64,000 nt of DNA from Aquilaria yunnanensis (lineage: Eukaryota; Streptophyta; Magnoliopsida; Malvales; Thymelaeaceae): the NCBI GenBank assembly GCA_039654915.1, contig CM077594.1, positions 72,906,393 through 72,970,392 on the forward strand, written 5' to 3'. The notes under the pieces were generated by a model that was given only the letters and a program-made list of their open reading frames with translations, did no database searches and was not told where the DNA came from. The position numbers and the translations under genes are program-made. This document shows, one piece after another, positions 22,456-32,200 of the stretch; the stretch's first letter is position 1; each line of letters opens with the position of its first letter.

Positions 22456-24924
22456 ATCTCCCACTTGCACTAAAAGCCAATCATCCATGTATCTAATACC
22501 GATGGACCTAGAATGGCTATCATGCTTCTGCTGCGTAAGGGGCTTTGTCAGTGGATCAGCAATGTTGCTGTCTGTCGAAGTCCTACATATCTTTACATCA
22601 CCCCTCTCGATGATCTCCCTAATGAGATGATAGCGTCGGAGTATGTGTTTGGATCCCTGGTGAGATCGAGGTTCCTTAGCCTGTGCGATTGCTCCATTGT
22701 TGTCACAATAGAGTTCTATCGGGTCGACAATGCTTGCAACCACTCCAAGTTTAGTGATGAACTTCTTGATCCAAACTGCCTCCTTCACAGCATCAGAGGC
22801 AGCAATGTACTCAGATTCTGTTGTAGAGTCAGCTACTGTCTCTTGCTTTGAACTCTTCCAGCTCACAGCACCACCACCAATACAAAACACATAACCAGAT
22901 TGCGATCTAAAATCATCCTTATCGGATTGCAAGCTTGTATCGGTGTAACCCCTTACAACGAGCTGATCTTCACCTCCAAAGACCAAGAATGCATCCTTAG
23001 TCCTTCGTAAGTACTTAAGGATGTTCTTAACAGCTGTCCAGTGACTTTCACCAGGGTTCGATTGGTACCTACTCGTCATGCTCAAAGCATATGAGACATT
23101 GAGACGAGTACATATCATGGCATAGATGATAGATCCAATTGCTGAGGCATATGGAATCTTACTCATGCGCTCTCTCTCCTCGGTTGTACTCGGACACTGA
23201 GATCTAGAAAGAGTGATACCATGTGACATGGGCAAGAATCCTTTCTTGGAATCTTGCATGCTAAACCTCTTTAGCACCTTGTCAATATATGTACTTTGAC
23301 TTAGGCCAAGAAGCTTTCTAGATCTATCTCTATAGATCCTGATGCCTAACACATAGGCTGCTTCACCCAAGTCCTTCATAGAGAAACATTTCCCTAGCCA
23401 AGTCTTCACAGACTGTAGCTCAGGAATGTCATTCCCGATGAGTAGTATGTCATCTACATACAACACCAAGAAGACTATAGCCCTCCCACTAACCTTCTTG
23501 TGAACACAAGGTTCATCTTCATTTTTGATAAAACCAAACTCTTTGATTGCATCATCAAAATGAAGATTCCAACTTCGAGAAGCTTGCTTCAGTCCATAAA
23601 TGGACCTTTGCAATTTGCACACTTTATTGGCATTCCCAGGAGTGACAAAACCCTCAGGTTGTGTCATGTACACATCCTCAAGTAGCTTTCCATTTAGGAA
23701 TGCAGTTTTGACATCCATTTTCCATATCTCATAATCATAGTGTGCAGCAATAGCAAACAAAATTCGGATGGATTTAAGCATAGCAACTGGTGAAAAAGTT
23801 TCATCATAATCAATACCATGAATTTGCTTGAAACCTTTTGCGACCAATCGTCCCTTAAAGGTAATCACATTACCATCCATGTCAGTTTTCTTCTTGAAAA
23901 CCCATTTGCACCCTATGGGTTTTACCCCTTCAGGTGGGTCAACCAAAGTCCATACTTGGTTTTCATACATGGATTCCATCTCGGATTTCATGGCCACTAG
24001 CCACTTCTCAAAGTCATGCCCCGACATAGCTTGTTGGTAGGTTGTGGGCTCATCTTGATCCATGAGCATCACATCACCAGTGTGAGTCACGAGAAATCCA
24101 TATCTCTCGGGCTCACACCGAATCCTACCAGTCCTACGTGGGCTTTGTGCTACAGGAACAGACTCTTGAACCACAACATCTTGTGGTGTCTGTTCAGGTT
24201 CCATTTCAGGTTCGATGTCTCCTTGTTGTTGTTGAATTTCTTCAAGTTCTACTTTCCTCCCACTAGTTCCTTTAGAGATAAACTCTTTCTCCAAAAAGAC
24301 ACCAGTTCGAGCAACAAACACTTTTTGCTCAGAGGGATTGTAGAAATAGTAACCCTTTGTTTCTTTGGGATACCCAACAAAAAGGCATTTTTGAGATTTG
24401 GGCCCTAGTTTGTCAGAGGATTGACGTTTCACATAAGCGTCACAGCCCCAAATCTTCATAAAAGACAAATTGGGATACCTCCCACTCCATATCTCATATG
24501 GTGTCTTTTGAACCGATTTAGATGGAACTCGGTTTAGTGTAAAAGTGGCCGTCTCTAGAGCATGTCCCCAAAAGGAGTTTGGAAGGTCAGCTTGACTCAT
24601 CATAGAGCGAACCATGTCTAACAGAGTTTGATTTCTCCTTTCAGAAACACCATTCCATTGAGGTGTACCTGGTGGAGTGAGTTGTGATACTATACCACAC
24701 TCCTTCAGATAGTCAAGGAATTCTCGATCCAAGTACTCTCCACCTCGATCTGATCGAAGCACTTTGATACTCTTCCCGAGTTGATTCTCTACTTCATTCT
24801 TGAATTCTTTGAACTTTTCAAAGGATTTTGACTTGTGTCTCATAAGATACACATAGCCATATCTGCTGAAGTCATCAGTGAAAGTAATGAAGTATTGGAA
24901 ACCTCCTCTAGCTTGTGTAGACAT
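22450..24924 (-). CDS. Copia pol: integrase, reverse transcriptase, RNase H
   Basis: This is an 824-residue open frame. The integrase catalytic core has Asp59 (LRSDRGGEY) and Glu95 (NGVSERRNQT), exactly 35 residues apart. The first catalytic Asp lies upstream in the gag frame. Next come the copia-type PYEIWSGRYP and CLFVGYP blocks. RT starts at about residue 325 with Asp404 (KMDVKTAFLNG) and the active site YVDDILL (Asp491-492). RNase H has Asp662 (GYTD), TESE 702-705, Asp741 (YCDNNGA) and the NIADPLTKPL end. The Met at residue 1 is not a natural start. It follows a 1-base loss at about 24929 that separates this frame from gag. Apart from that break the protein looks intact. The stop codon lies within the LTR edge. 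Confidence 0.96.
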   Translation of the reverse strand: MSTQARGGFQYFITFTDDFSRYGYVYLMRHKSKSFEKFKEFKNEVENQLGKSIKVLRSDRGGEYLDREFLDYLKECGIVSQLTPPGTPQWNGVSERRNQTLLDMVRSMMSQADLPNSFWGHALETATFTLNRVPSKSVQKTPYEIWSGRYPNLSFMKIWGCDAYVKRQSSDKLGPKSQKCLFVGYPKETKGYYFYNPSEQKVFVARTGVFLEKEFISKGTSGRKVELEEIQQQQGDIEPEMEPEQTPQDVVVQESVPVAQSPRRTGRIRCEPERYGFLVTHTGDVMLMDQDEPTTYQQAMSGHDFEKWLVAMKSEMESMYENQVWTLVDPPEGVKPIGCKWVFKKKTDMDGNVITFKGRLVAKGFKQIHGIDYDETFSPVAMLKSIRILFAIAAHYDYEIWKMDVKTAFLNGKLLEDVYMTQPEGFVTPGNANKVCKLQRSIYGLKQASRSWNLHFDDAIKEFGFIKNEDEPCVHKKVSGRAIVFLVLYVDDILLIGNDIPELQSVKTWLGKCFSMKDLGEAAYVLGIRIYRDRSRKLLGLSQSTYIDKVLKRFSMQDSKKGFLPMSHGITLSRSQCPSTTEERERMSKIPYASAIGSIIYAMICTRLNVSYALSMTSRYQSNPGESHWTAVKNILKYLRRTKDAFLVFGGEDQLVVRGYTDTSLQSDKDDFRSQSGYVFCIGGGAVSWKSSKQETVADSTTESEYIAASDAVKEAVWIKKFITKLGVVASIVDPIELYCDNNGAIAQAKEPRSHQGSKHILRRYHLIREIIERGDVKICRTSTDSNIADPLTKPLTQQKHDSHSRSIGIRYMDDWLLVQVGDC
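22456..22466 (-). other. Copia polypurine tract
   Basis: On the minus strand the sequence AAGTGGGAGAT directly precedes the 3' LTR, the usual copia polypurine tract (plus-strand primer). It overlaps the last codons of pol. Confidence 0.8.
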
Positions 24925-26420
24925 AGGGCACAGACATCACTATGTATGAGTCCTAGTAAGTCATTAGCCCTTTCACTTTGCCCTGTGAATGGGGCTTTGG
25001 TCATCTTGCCCAACAAACATGACTCACATGTCTCATATGATTCAAAATCAAATGAGTCCAAGAGTCCATCCTTATGGAGCTTGGATATGCGGGTCTCATT
25101 TATATGGCCCAAGCGACAGTGCCAGAGATAGGTCAGGTTTGAATCATTTAATCTGACCTTCTTGGTATTCACATTATAGATTGGATCTTCAATGTCTAGA
25201 ACAGACCACCCATTGCTAAGTTGAGCACTACCATAAAAGATTTCATTCAAATAAAAAGAAGAACACTTGTCCTTTAATATAAATGAAAAACCTTTCTTGT
25301 CCAAACAAGAAACAGAAATCAAATTTCTACTAATAGTAGGCACAAAGTAGCAGTTGTCTAATTCTAAAACTAATCCACTAGGTAAAGTGAGAACATAAGT
25401 CCCTACGGCTAAGGCAGCAACCCTTGCTCCATTTCCAACACGTAGGTCCACTTCACCTCGGGCCAATCTTCTACTTCTACTTAGATCCTGCACATTTGCA
25501 CAAATGTGAGATCCACATCCAGTATCCAATACCCAAGATGAGGAAGTAGAAAAGTTAGCCTCTATAACAAGAATACCTGAAATGGAAGTCTTACTTCCTT
25601 TTTCCTTAGCAAGTTCTTCAAGATAGAGCTTGCAGTTGCGCTTCCAGTGTCCAGGTTGCTTACAATGGACGCACTCCCCTTCCTTTGCCACACCACCCTT
25701 TGGTTTCAGTGCAGCTAAAGAAGAACTAGCATTGGACTTTCCATTAGCTTTATCCTTCTTCTTGTTGGCTTTTCCCTTTCCCTTGCCCTTTTGAACCATC
25801 AAAATGGGCTTAGCCTTCTTAAGGTTTTGCTCAGTAGTTCTCAACATGTTGAGCAATTCAGGAAGGGACTTGTCAAGGTCATTCATGTTATAGTTCATGA
25901 CGAACTGACTGTAGCTTTCAGGCAATGATTGCAAGACTACATCGATAGCCAACTCTTTCTGAAGAGCAAATCCCAAATTCTCAAGATTCTCAATGTACCC
26001 AATCATCTTGAGCACATGAGGACCCACGGGACTTCCCTCAGACATCTTGGACTGAAACAATGCCTTAGAGGTCTCAAACCTCTCATGCCTAGCTTGCTCT
26101 TGGAAAAGCATTTTGAGATGTTCGACCATATCGAACGCCCCCATGTTCTCATGTTGCTTCTGAAGCTCAGATTCCATGGTAATAAGCATGAGGCATGCAA
26201 CATCCAAAGCATCACCAGAATGCCTCTTGTGAGCATCCCTTTCAGCTCTTGGAGCAGTGGCAGCAGGCTCATTCGGAATGGGCTGCTCTAGGACATAAGC
26301 CTTTCTCTCTTGTTTGAGGACTATCCTCAAGTTTCGGTACCATTTGAAAAAGTTGGTCCCATTCAGTTTTTCCTTCTCAAGGATTAATCGCAACGAAAGT
26401 GTCGATGTGTTTTGTGCCAT
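24840..26420 (-). CDS. Copia gag-protease and integrase N-terminus
   Basis: This is a 526-residue open frame. Residues 1-200 form the copia Gag domain (UBN2-like, starting MAQNTSTLSLRLILEKEKLN). A lysine-rich linker leads to a CCHC zinc knuckle CVHCKQPGHWKRNC (Cys250, Cys253, His258, Cys263). The aspartic protease active site is WVLDTGCGSH (Asp299-Gly301). The integrase zinc-binding region follows with WHCRLGH (His434, His439) and CESC (Cys465, Cys468), then LIHSDVC with the first catalytic Asp495. From about residue 498 the frame is shifted, and the last roughly 28 residues are out-of-frame pol sequence. The ATG at 26420 is chosen because it opens the Gag domain. Confidence 0.95.
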   Translation of the reverse strand: MAQNTSTLSLRLILEKEKLNGTNFFKWYRNLRIVLKQERKAYVLEQPIPNEPAATAPRAERDAHKRHSGDALDVACLMLITMESELQKQHENMGAFDMVEHLKMLFQEQARHERFETSKALFQSKMSEGSPVGPHVLKMIGYIENLENLGFALQKELAIDVVLQSLPESYSQFVMNYNMNDLDKSLPELLNMLRTTEQNLKKAKPILMVQKGKGKGKANKKKDKANGKSNASSSLAALKPKGGVAKEGECVHCKQPGHWKRNCKLYLEELAKEKGSKTSISGILVIEANFSTSSSWVLDTGCGSHICANVQDLSRSRRLARGEVDLRVGNGARVAALAVGTYVLTLPSGLVLELDNCYFVPTISRNLISVSCLDKKGFSFILKDKCSSFYLNEIFYGSAQLSNGWSVLDIEDPIYNVNTKKVRLNDSNLTYLWHCRLGHINETRISKLHKDGLLDSFDFESYETCESCLLGKMTKAPFTGQSERANDLLGLIHSDVCALCLHKLEEVSNTSLLSLMTSADMAMCIL

Positions 26421-27854
26421 GGTTATCTACAACAGTAAATATGCAGTGTAAGAGTCATGTATTTTAATTCATTTAATAAGGACTTTTATTAAACGATACT
26501 CCCATTATTTTCCTCAAAATAATAACCCTCGATATTATTTCGGAACACCTCGGCGCTAAGGTATTCTAGTGGGCCAAGATCCATATTTGACCACAACCTG
26601 AGTCAGCTTTGGCTTTTCTCTCAAGTTACAGCTATTTAGGTAGGCAACTCCTTGCCAATTGCATCTGATGCAACTCTTGGATAGTTGGGTGAACAACACT
26701 TGTCCAAGCTCATCTCGTGAACCTAAGCCCAACTCTATGCCTCTAAGTCCCTAATCCTATTAGGGTGACTTAGTTATGTCAAACCCAAAGTTAGCAGTTT
26801 GGATATCACTATTATCCCATCGCGCCTTACCAAGATGAACATAGGTACTTTGCTTTGGCAAACCCACCTAATGTTGATCAAAGTCTTGACGAGTGCCAAC
26901 ATTTGGAAGGCATCACATTTAATGACTTAATATTTGTTTGAGGGATTTTATCTTTTGATCTCACCAATTTGTTATCTCCGGTTGTTTTATACATGCATCA
27001 CATACAAATATAAAACATGCATCTCATGCTTACAAGAAATAAACGTGACATGGTTATAGCCCAAACTATGCGATATTCTCAAGCCAATGAGAATATCATA
27101 AAAGCCTAAGAATAGAAAAGAGTCTTCACAAGCTCCTTCTCTTCCTTTCTTGGCTGCCCTTTTGTTGTCACCTCCTTGGACATACCACCTTGGATGAACC
27201 CACAATGCACCATTACATCAATAATAGAAACCTCGAGTTACATTCGAGGGGAGTAAGGTGAGAAGAGAATGTACAATGAGAGTGATAAGAAAAGGCACGA
27301 CTCGCAGGCCGTATTTACAAGTACAACCAATCAAGGGCTATAACCATGAACCATGCTTCAAACACCAATCATCATATCATGTCAAATCTCATTCAACAAA
27401 GATGCATGCCAATTTTCGCATGTTGATTAACCAGTTTTTATTTATGTGGCGCTTCGCATACGGCGGTCCCGCTGGCCGGTCAGCGGGCACAAAAAATAAT
27501 CTTACAATTGCTTAGCCTGAAATCTTCTATTTTGAGAAAGTAGGCACCCGAGACTCCTCCATTCGAGCCACCAAAAATACCTTACTTTCGGTGCCCGAAC
27601 AGGCCGAATCCGAAGAAACCTAGGGTTTTTGCAACTATTGCAAGAATCCTAATCCATATAAGTATCTCATACCTATCAATTTCGGGTTAATCTCATTAAC
27701 CAATTTGTGTTGTTTCTTCATATATCTCATATGTTCATTACGAATTCCGGTTTCATGCATCATGAATCAATCTAATTAATCATGGCCGAAAACCAATCGA
27801 ACACATAGCATCATGCGATTCAACACTCAATCCCGATTTAGGGTTTCACCAGTA
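26421..27854 (-). other. Copia 5' untranslated leader
   Basis: About 1.43 kb lies between the primer-binding site and the gag start. No open frame here resembles a protein. The region is likely to hold dimerisation and packaging signals, but I see no specific motif. Long leaders of this size are common in plant copia elements. Confidence 0.7.
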
Positions 27855-27866
27855 GCTCTGATACCA
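27855..27866 (-). other. Copia primer-binding site (initiator Met-tRNA)
   Basis: The minus strand reads TGGTATCAGAGC one base inside the 5' LTR. This is complementary to the 3' end of plant initiator methionine tRNA and is the standard primer site for minus-strand DNA synthesis. Confidence 0.95.
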
Positions 27867-27867
27867 C

Positions 27868-29284
27868 TGTTCGGTTTCGGGAGCCAAACAGCGTAGCGGA
27901 ATTTAACCGAAACCCTCCAGGATCCAAGTGAAACGGGGTAAACCGGGTGTTCGAAAATTTCATACCTAATTTTTGGTTGAGATCTCTCACTCAACTGTAG
28001 AGTCGAATCACAAAACCTGAACAGTTGACGTGTTCAGGCTCTCTATGGTATCCACACGAGCCTCTCGGGATCACCACGCTTCCACCACGTCCCGGTAGAT
28101 GCGTTTCTCTTGCGCTCACAGTGCTAGCTTGCGTCCTCCAAGGAATTGCAAGAGAAGAGTGCGGCTGTCCTTTTGGGAGGCTAGGGCAAGGAGACCTGTG
28201 AATTTCTCACTTAAAAGTTGTATTTATAGTGAGACTCAACTTCCAGGCCTAATGGGTTTCAAAGCCCTAATCCAATTAGGATTTAATTTCGGGCTTAATA
28301 ATGGCTCAACTCCTTTGCCCATTATTAATACGAAATTAAACTGAAACCATAACCCAAATAATTAGCCCATGCACTCTAATGATCCAAATAGCTCTATGTG
28401 TGTGACCCAATAGGCTCTTGCCATGTTGGCAATGATCATAAATCACATTTATGATCATAAGCAATGAGCGGTGTCTAGCAACACATCATTGCTACCTAAG
28501 TGACAAGATTGTCGGTGAATCGACTAAACCTTTATGATCATCACCGATATATGCCATTGTCCCTTTGTCCAAGATATCAAGATTAAGCACGAGACATGGA
28601 ATGTGTCACTCTCGTATAGCCCAATCTTTTGGTTTCTTGATTACCGAGTAGACCAAATTAAACTGACGACATTGATATCATATATCAACTCATCGGAGCA
28701 TGGCCATGCATTTTCTAAGTCTCACTCTATCAAGGGGCCCAAAGATATCACTCCCGTTACATAGGAGGGACAAATCCCATCTTGATCATACAAATCCCTC
28801 CGCATGATATGTGACATACCCAATGACCTCCTTCAAGTTCACTCAGTTACGAGCAACAATGGAAAGTATCAAAGTATGTGACTCACATGTAGGGAACCTT
28901 GCTGATCTTAGGTCGAAGGACTACATATACCATGATCACTATGAGAATCACTTATGACACTCATATAACGATCCATGAAGTGTTCTCATGGTGGGTCGGT
29001 CCAGTACACAAGTTCTCCAACTTGTACCCATATGTAGACTACATATCTCATATTAGTCTCCACATATGCTAGTCATTATGTATTATTGCAACCCGCTCCA
29101 CAATAATACTAGACTAGGGACGTTTAAGAATATCATTATTCTAGGGTTACAATTATGTTTATTATGTTACGCCGAAACAAAACAACAAATAAAATTGCTG
29201 GATTAATGCCTCAATAAAATATCATGACTCAATGTGCAAAAATACAATCATCTCATGATTGGCTTTTTGGGCACAATACTAACA
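27868..29284 (-). repeat. 5' LTR of the copia element
   Basis: On the plus strand it runs from TGTTCGGTTTCGGG to CACAATACTAACA (1417 bp). It is followed by the target duplication CAAAC. It drives transcription leftward. The open frame at 28099-28344 is the twin of the one in the other LTR and has no known homology. Confidence 0.95.
28221..28228 (-). promoter_or_regulatory. TATA box of the active-orientation copia LTR
   Basis: TATTTATA on the plus strand (TATAAATA on the minus) lies in the 5' LTR, pointing toward gag-pol. It is at the same place as in the solo LTR (17732-17739). Confidence 0.6.
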
Positions 29285-32200
29285 CAAACAACTTGTGAAA
29301 GTCTCCATTTTATTCTAAACATGTTTTGAATATTTCTTTTGCAAAGAAGTTGTGAATGTTTTCACTTCATTTTAAACAAGTTCTAAATGTTTCTATCTCA
29401 AACAAGTTGTTAATGCTTGCACTTTATTGCAAAGAAGCCATTCAGAACTAACAATGAATGTTTCCATTCTAAACTAGTTACGAATTTTCCATTTCATTCC
29501 AAACAAGTTGTGAATGTTTCCATTTCAAGCAAGTTGTGAGTGTCTCTATTCAAAGCAGGTTGTCGATGTTTCTATCTCACTCTAGAAAAATTGTGAATGT
29601 TTTGATTCCAAACACGTTGTGAATTTCTGCATTTCATTCTAAAAAATTTTTGAATGTTTCCATTTTAAACTAGTTGTGCTTGTCTCCATTTCAAACAGCT
29701 TGTGAATGTTTCCGTTTCATTCTAAATAGGTTGTCAAGGTTTTCATTTCACTCTAAACAAGTTGGGAATGTTTATATTCCAAACAAGTTGTGAATGTTTC
29801 TACTCCAAATAGGTTTTGGTTGTTTCCAGTTCAATCTAAATACGTTGTCAACGTTTCTATTCCAAACAAGTTGTGAATGTTTTCAGTTCATTCTGAACCG
29901 GTTGTCACTATTCTTATTCCCAACAAGTTGTGATTGTTTCCATTTGATTTTAAACAACTTTTGAATGTTACCATTCCCAACTAGCTACGAATGTTTCTAG
30001 TTCATTCTAATCAGGTTGTGAATGTTCCCATTCCAAAGTACCTATTAATGCTCCCATTCCAAACTTGTTGTGAGTGTTTTCACTTCATTCTAGACCTGTT
30101 ATGAATGTTTCCATTCCAATCAACTGTTAAATGTTTCCATTCTAAACATGTTGTGAATATTTATATTCCGAACAACTTGTGAATGTTTCCATTTTATTCT
30201 AAACATGCTTTGAATATTTCTTCTGCAATGAAGTTGTGAATGTTTTCACTTCATCCAAAACAAGTTATAAATGTTTCCATCTCAAACAAGTTGTTAACGC
30301 TTGCATTTTATTGCAAAGAAGTTGTAAATGTTTTCGTTTAGAACTAGCATTGAATGTTTCCATTCTAAACTAGTTATGAATGTTTCCATTTCTTTCTAAA
30401 CAAGTTGTAAATGTTTTCATTCCAAGCAAGTTGTGAGTGTGTCCATTCAAAACAAGTTGTCAATCTTTCTGTCTCTCTCTAGAAAATTTGTGAATATTTT
30501 GATTCGAAACACGTTGCGAATTTCTCCATTTCATTCTAAAAAAGCTTTGAATGTTTCTATTCCAAACTAGTTGTGATTGTCTCCATTTCAAACAGCATGT
30601 GAATGTTTCCATTTCATTCTAAACAAGTTGGGAAAGTTTATATTCCAAACGAGTTGTGAATGTTTCTACTCCAAATAAGTTTTGGTTGCTTCCAATTCAA
30701 TCTAAATAGGTTGTCAATGTTTATATTCCAAACAAGTTTGGAACGTTTTCATTTTGATTCTGAACCGGTTGTCACTATTCTTATTCCCAACAAGTTGTGA
30801 ATGTTTCCATTTGATTTTAAACAAGTAGAGAATGTTACCATTCCAAACTAGCTATGAATGTTTCTAGTTCATTCTAATCAAGTTGTGAATGTTCCCATTC
30901 CAAAGTACCTATGAATGCTCCCATTCCAAACTTGTTGTGAGTGTTTTCACTTCATTCTAGACTTCTTGTGAATATTTCCATTCCAATCAACTGTTGAATG
31001 TTTCCATTCCAAACATGTTGTGATTATATATATTCCAAACAACTTGGGATTGTTTCCATTTTATTCTAAACGTGTTTTGAATATTTCTTTTACAAAGAAG
31101 TTGTGAATGTTTCACTTCATTCTAAACAAGTTCTAAATGTTTATATCTCAAACAAGTGGTTAATTTTTGCATTTTACTGTAAAGAAGTTGTAAATGTTTC
31201 AATTCTAAACTAGTTATGAATGTTTCCATTTCATTCTAAATAAGTTGTGCATGTTTACATTCCAAGCAACTTGTGAGTGTCTCTACTCAAAACAAGCTGT
31301 CAATGTTTCTATCTCACTCTAGAAAAATTGTGAATGTTTTGATTCTGAACATGTTGTGAATTTCTCGATTTCATTACAAAAAATCATTGAATGTTTCCAT
31401 TCCAAACTAGTTGTGATTGACTCTACTTCAAACAGCATGTGAATGTTTCCATTTCATTCTAAACAGGTTGTCAAGGTTTTCGTTTCACTATAAACAAGTT
31501 GCGAATGTTTATATTCCAAACAAGTTGTGAATATTTCTACTCCGACTAAGTTTTGGTTGTTTCGAATTCAATCTAAATAGGTTGTCAATGTTTCTATTCC
31601 AAACAAGTTGTGAATGTTTTCATTTCATTCTGAACCGGTTGTTGCTATTCTTATTCCCAACAAGTTCTGAATGTTTCCATTTGATTTTACACAAGTTGTG
31701 AATGTTACCCTTCCAAACTAGCTATGAATGTTTCCAGTTCATTCTAATCAAGTTGTGAATGTTCCCATTCCAAAGTACCTATGAATGCTCTCATTCCAAA
31801 CTTGTTGTGAGTGTTTTCACTTCATTTTAGACATGTTGTGAATGTTTCCATTCCAATCAACTGTTGAAAGTTTCCATTCCAAACATGTTGTGATTATTTA
31901 TATTCCAAACAACTTGTGAATGTTTCCATTTTATTCTAAACATGTTTTGAATATTTCTTTTGCAAAGAAGTTTTGAATGTTTTCACTTCATTTTAAGCAA
32001 GTTCTAAACATTTCTATCTCAAACAAGTTGGTAATGCTTGCATTTTATTGCAAAGAAGTTCTAAATGTTTCCATTTAGAACTAACATTGAATGTTTTCAT
32101 TCTAAACTAGTTACGAATTTTCCATTTCATTCCAAACAAGTTGTGAATGTTTCCATTTCAAGCAAGTTGTGAGTGTCTCTATTCAAAACAGGTTGTTGAT

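Larger units (their letters stand above)
21040..29284 (-). mobile_element. Full-length Ty1/copia retrotransposon (8245 bp)
   Basis: LTRs 21040-22455 and 27868-29284 flank an internal region with a primer-binding site, leader, gag-pol and polypurine tract. Perfect 5-bp target duplications CAAAC lie at 21035-21039 and 29285-29289. The LTRs differ at only about fifteen positions by eye over 1.4 kb (near 1%), so insertion was recent. The integrase-before-RT order makes it copia. The RNase H and C-terminal signatures resemble the Tork/TAR group, but that placement is tentative. A single missing base in pol makes this copy non-autonomous unless frameshifting occurs. Confidence 0.96.

Noticed and set aside
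24920..24935. Programmed ribosomal frameshift between copia gag and pol.
   Set aside because: The break falls inside the integrase, after its first catalytic Asp, not at a gag-pol boundary. No slippery site is evident, so a one-base loss or sequencing error is more likely.
24835..25131. Plus-strand frames opposite copia gag-pol (also 22513-22851, 24016-24408, 25929-26291).
   Set aside because: They are antisense shadows of a clear coding sequence on the minus strand.
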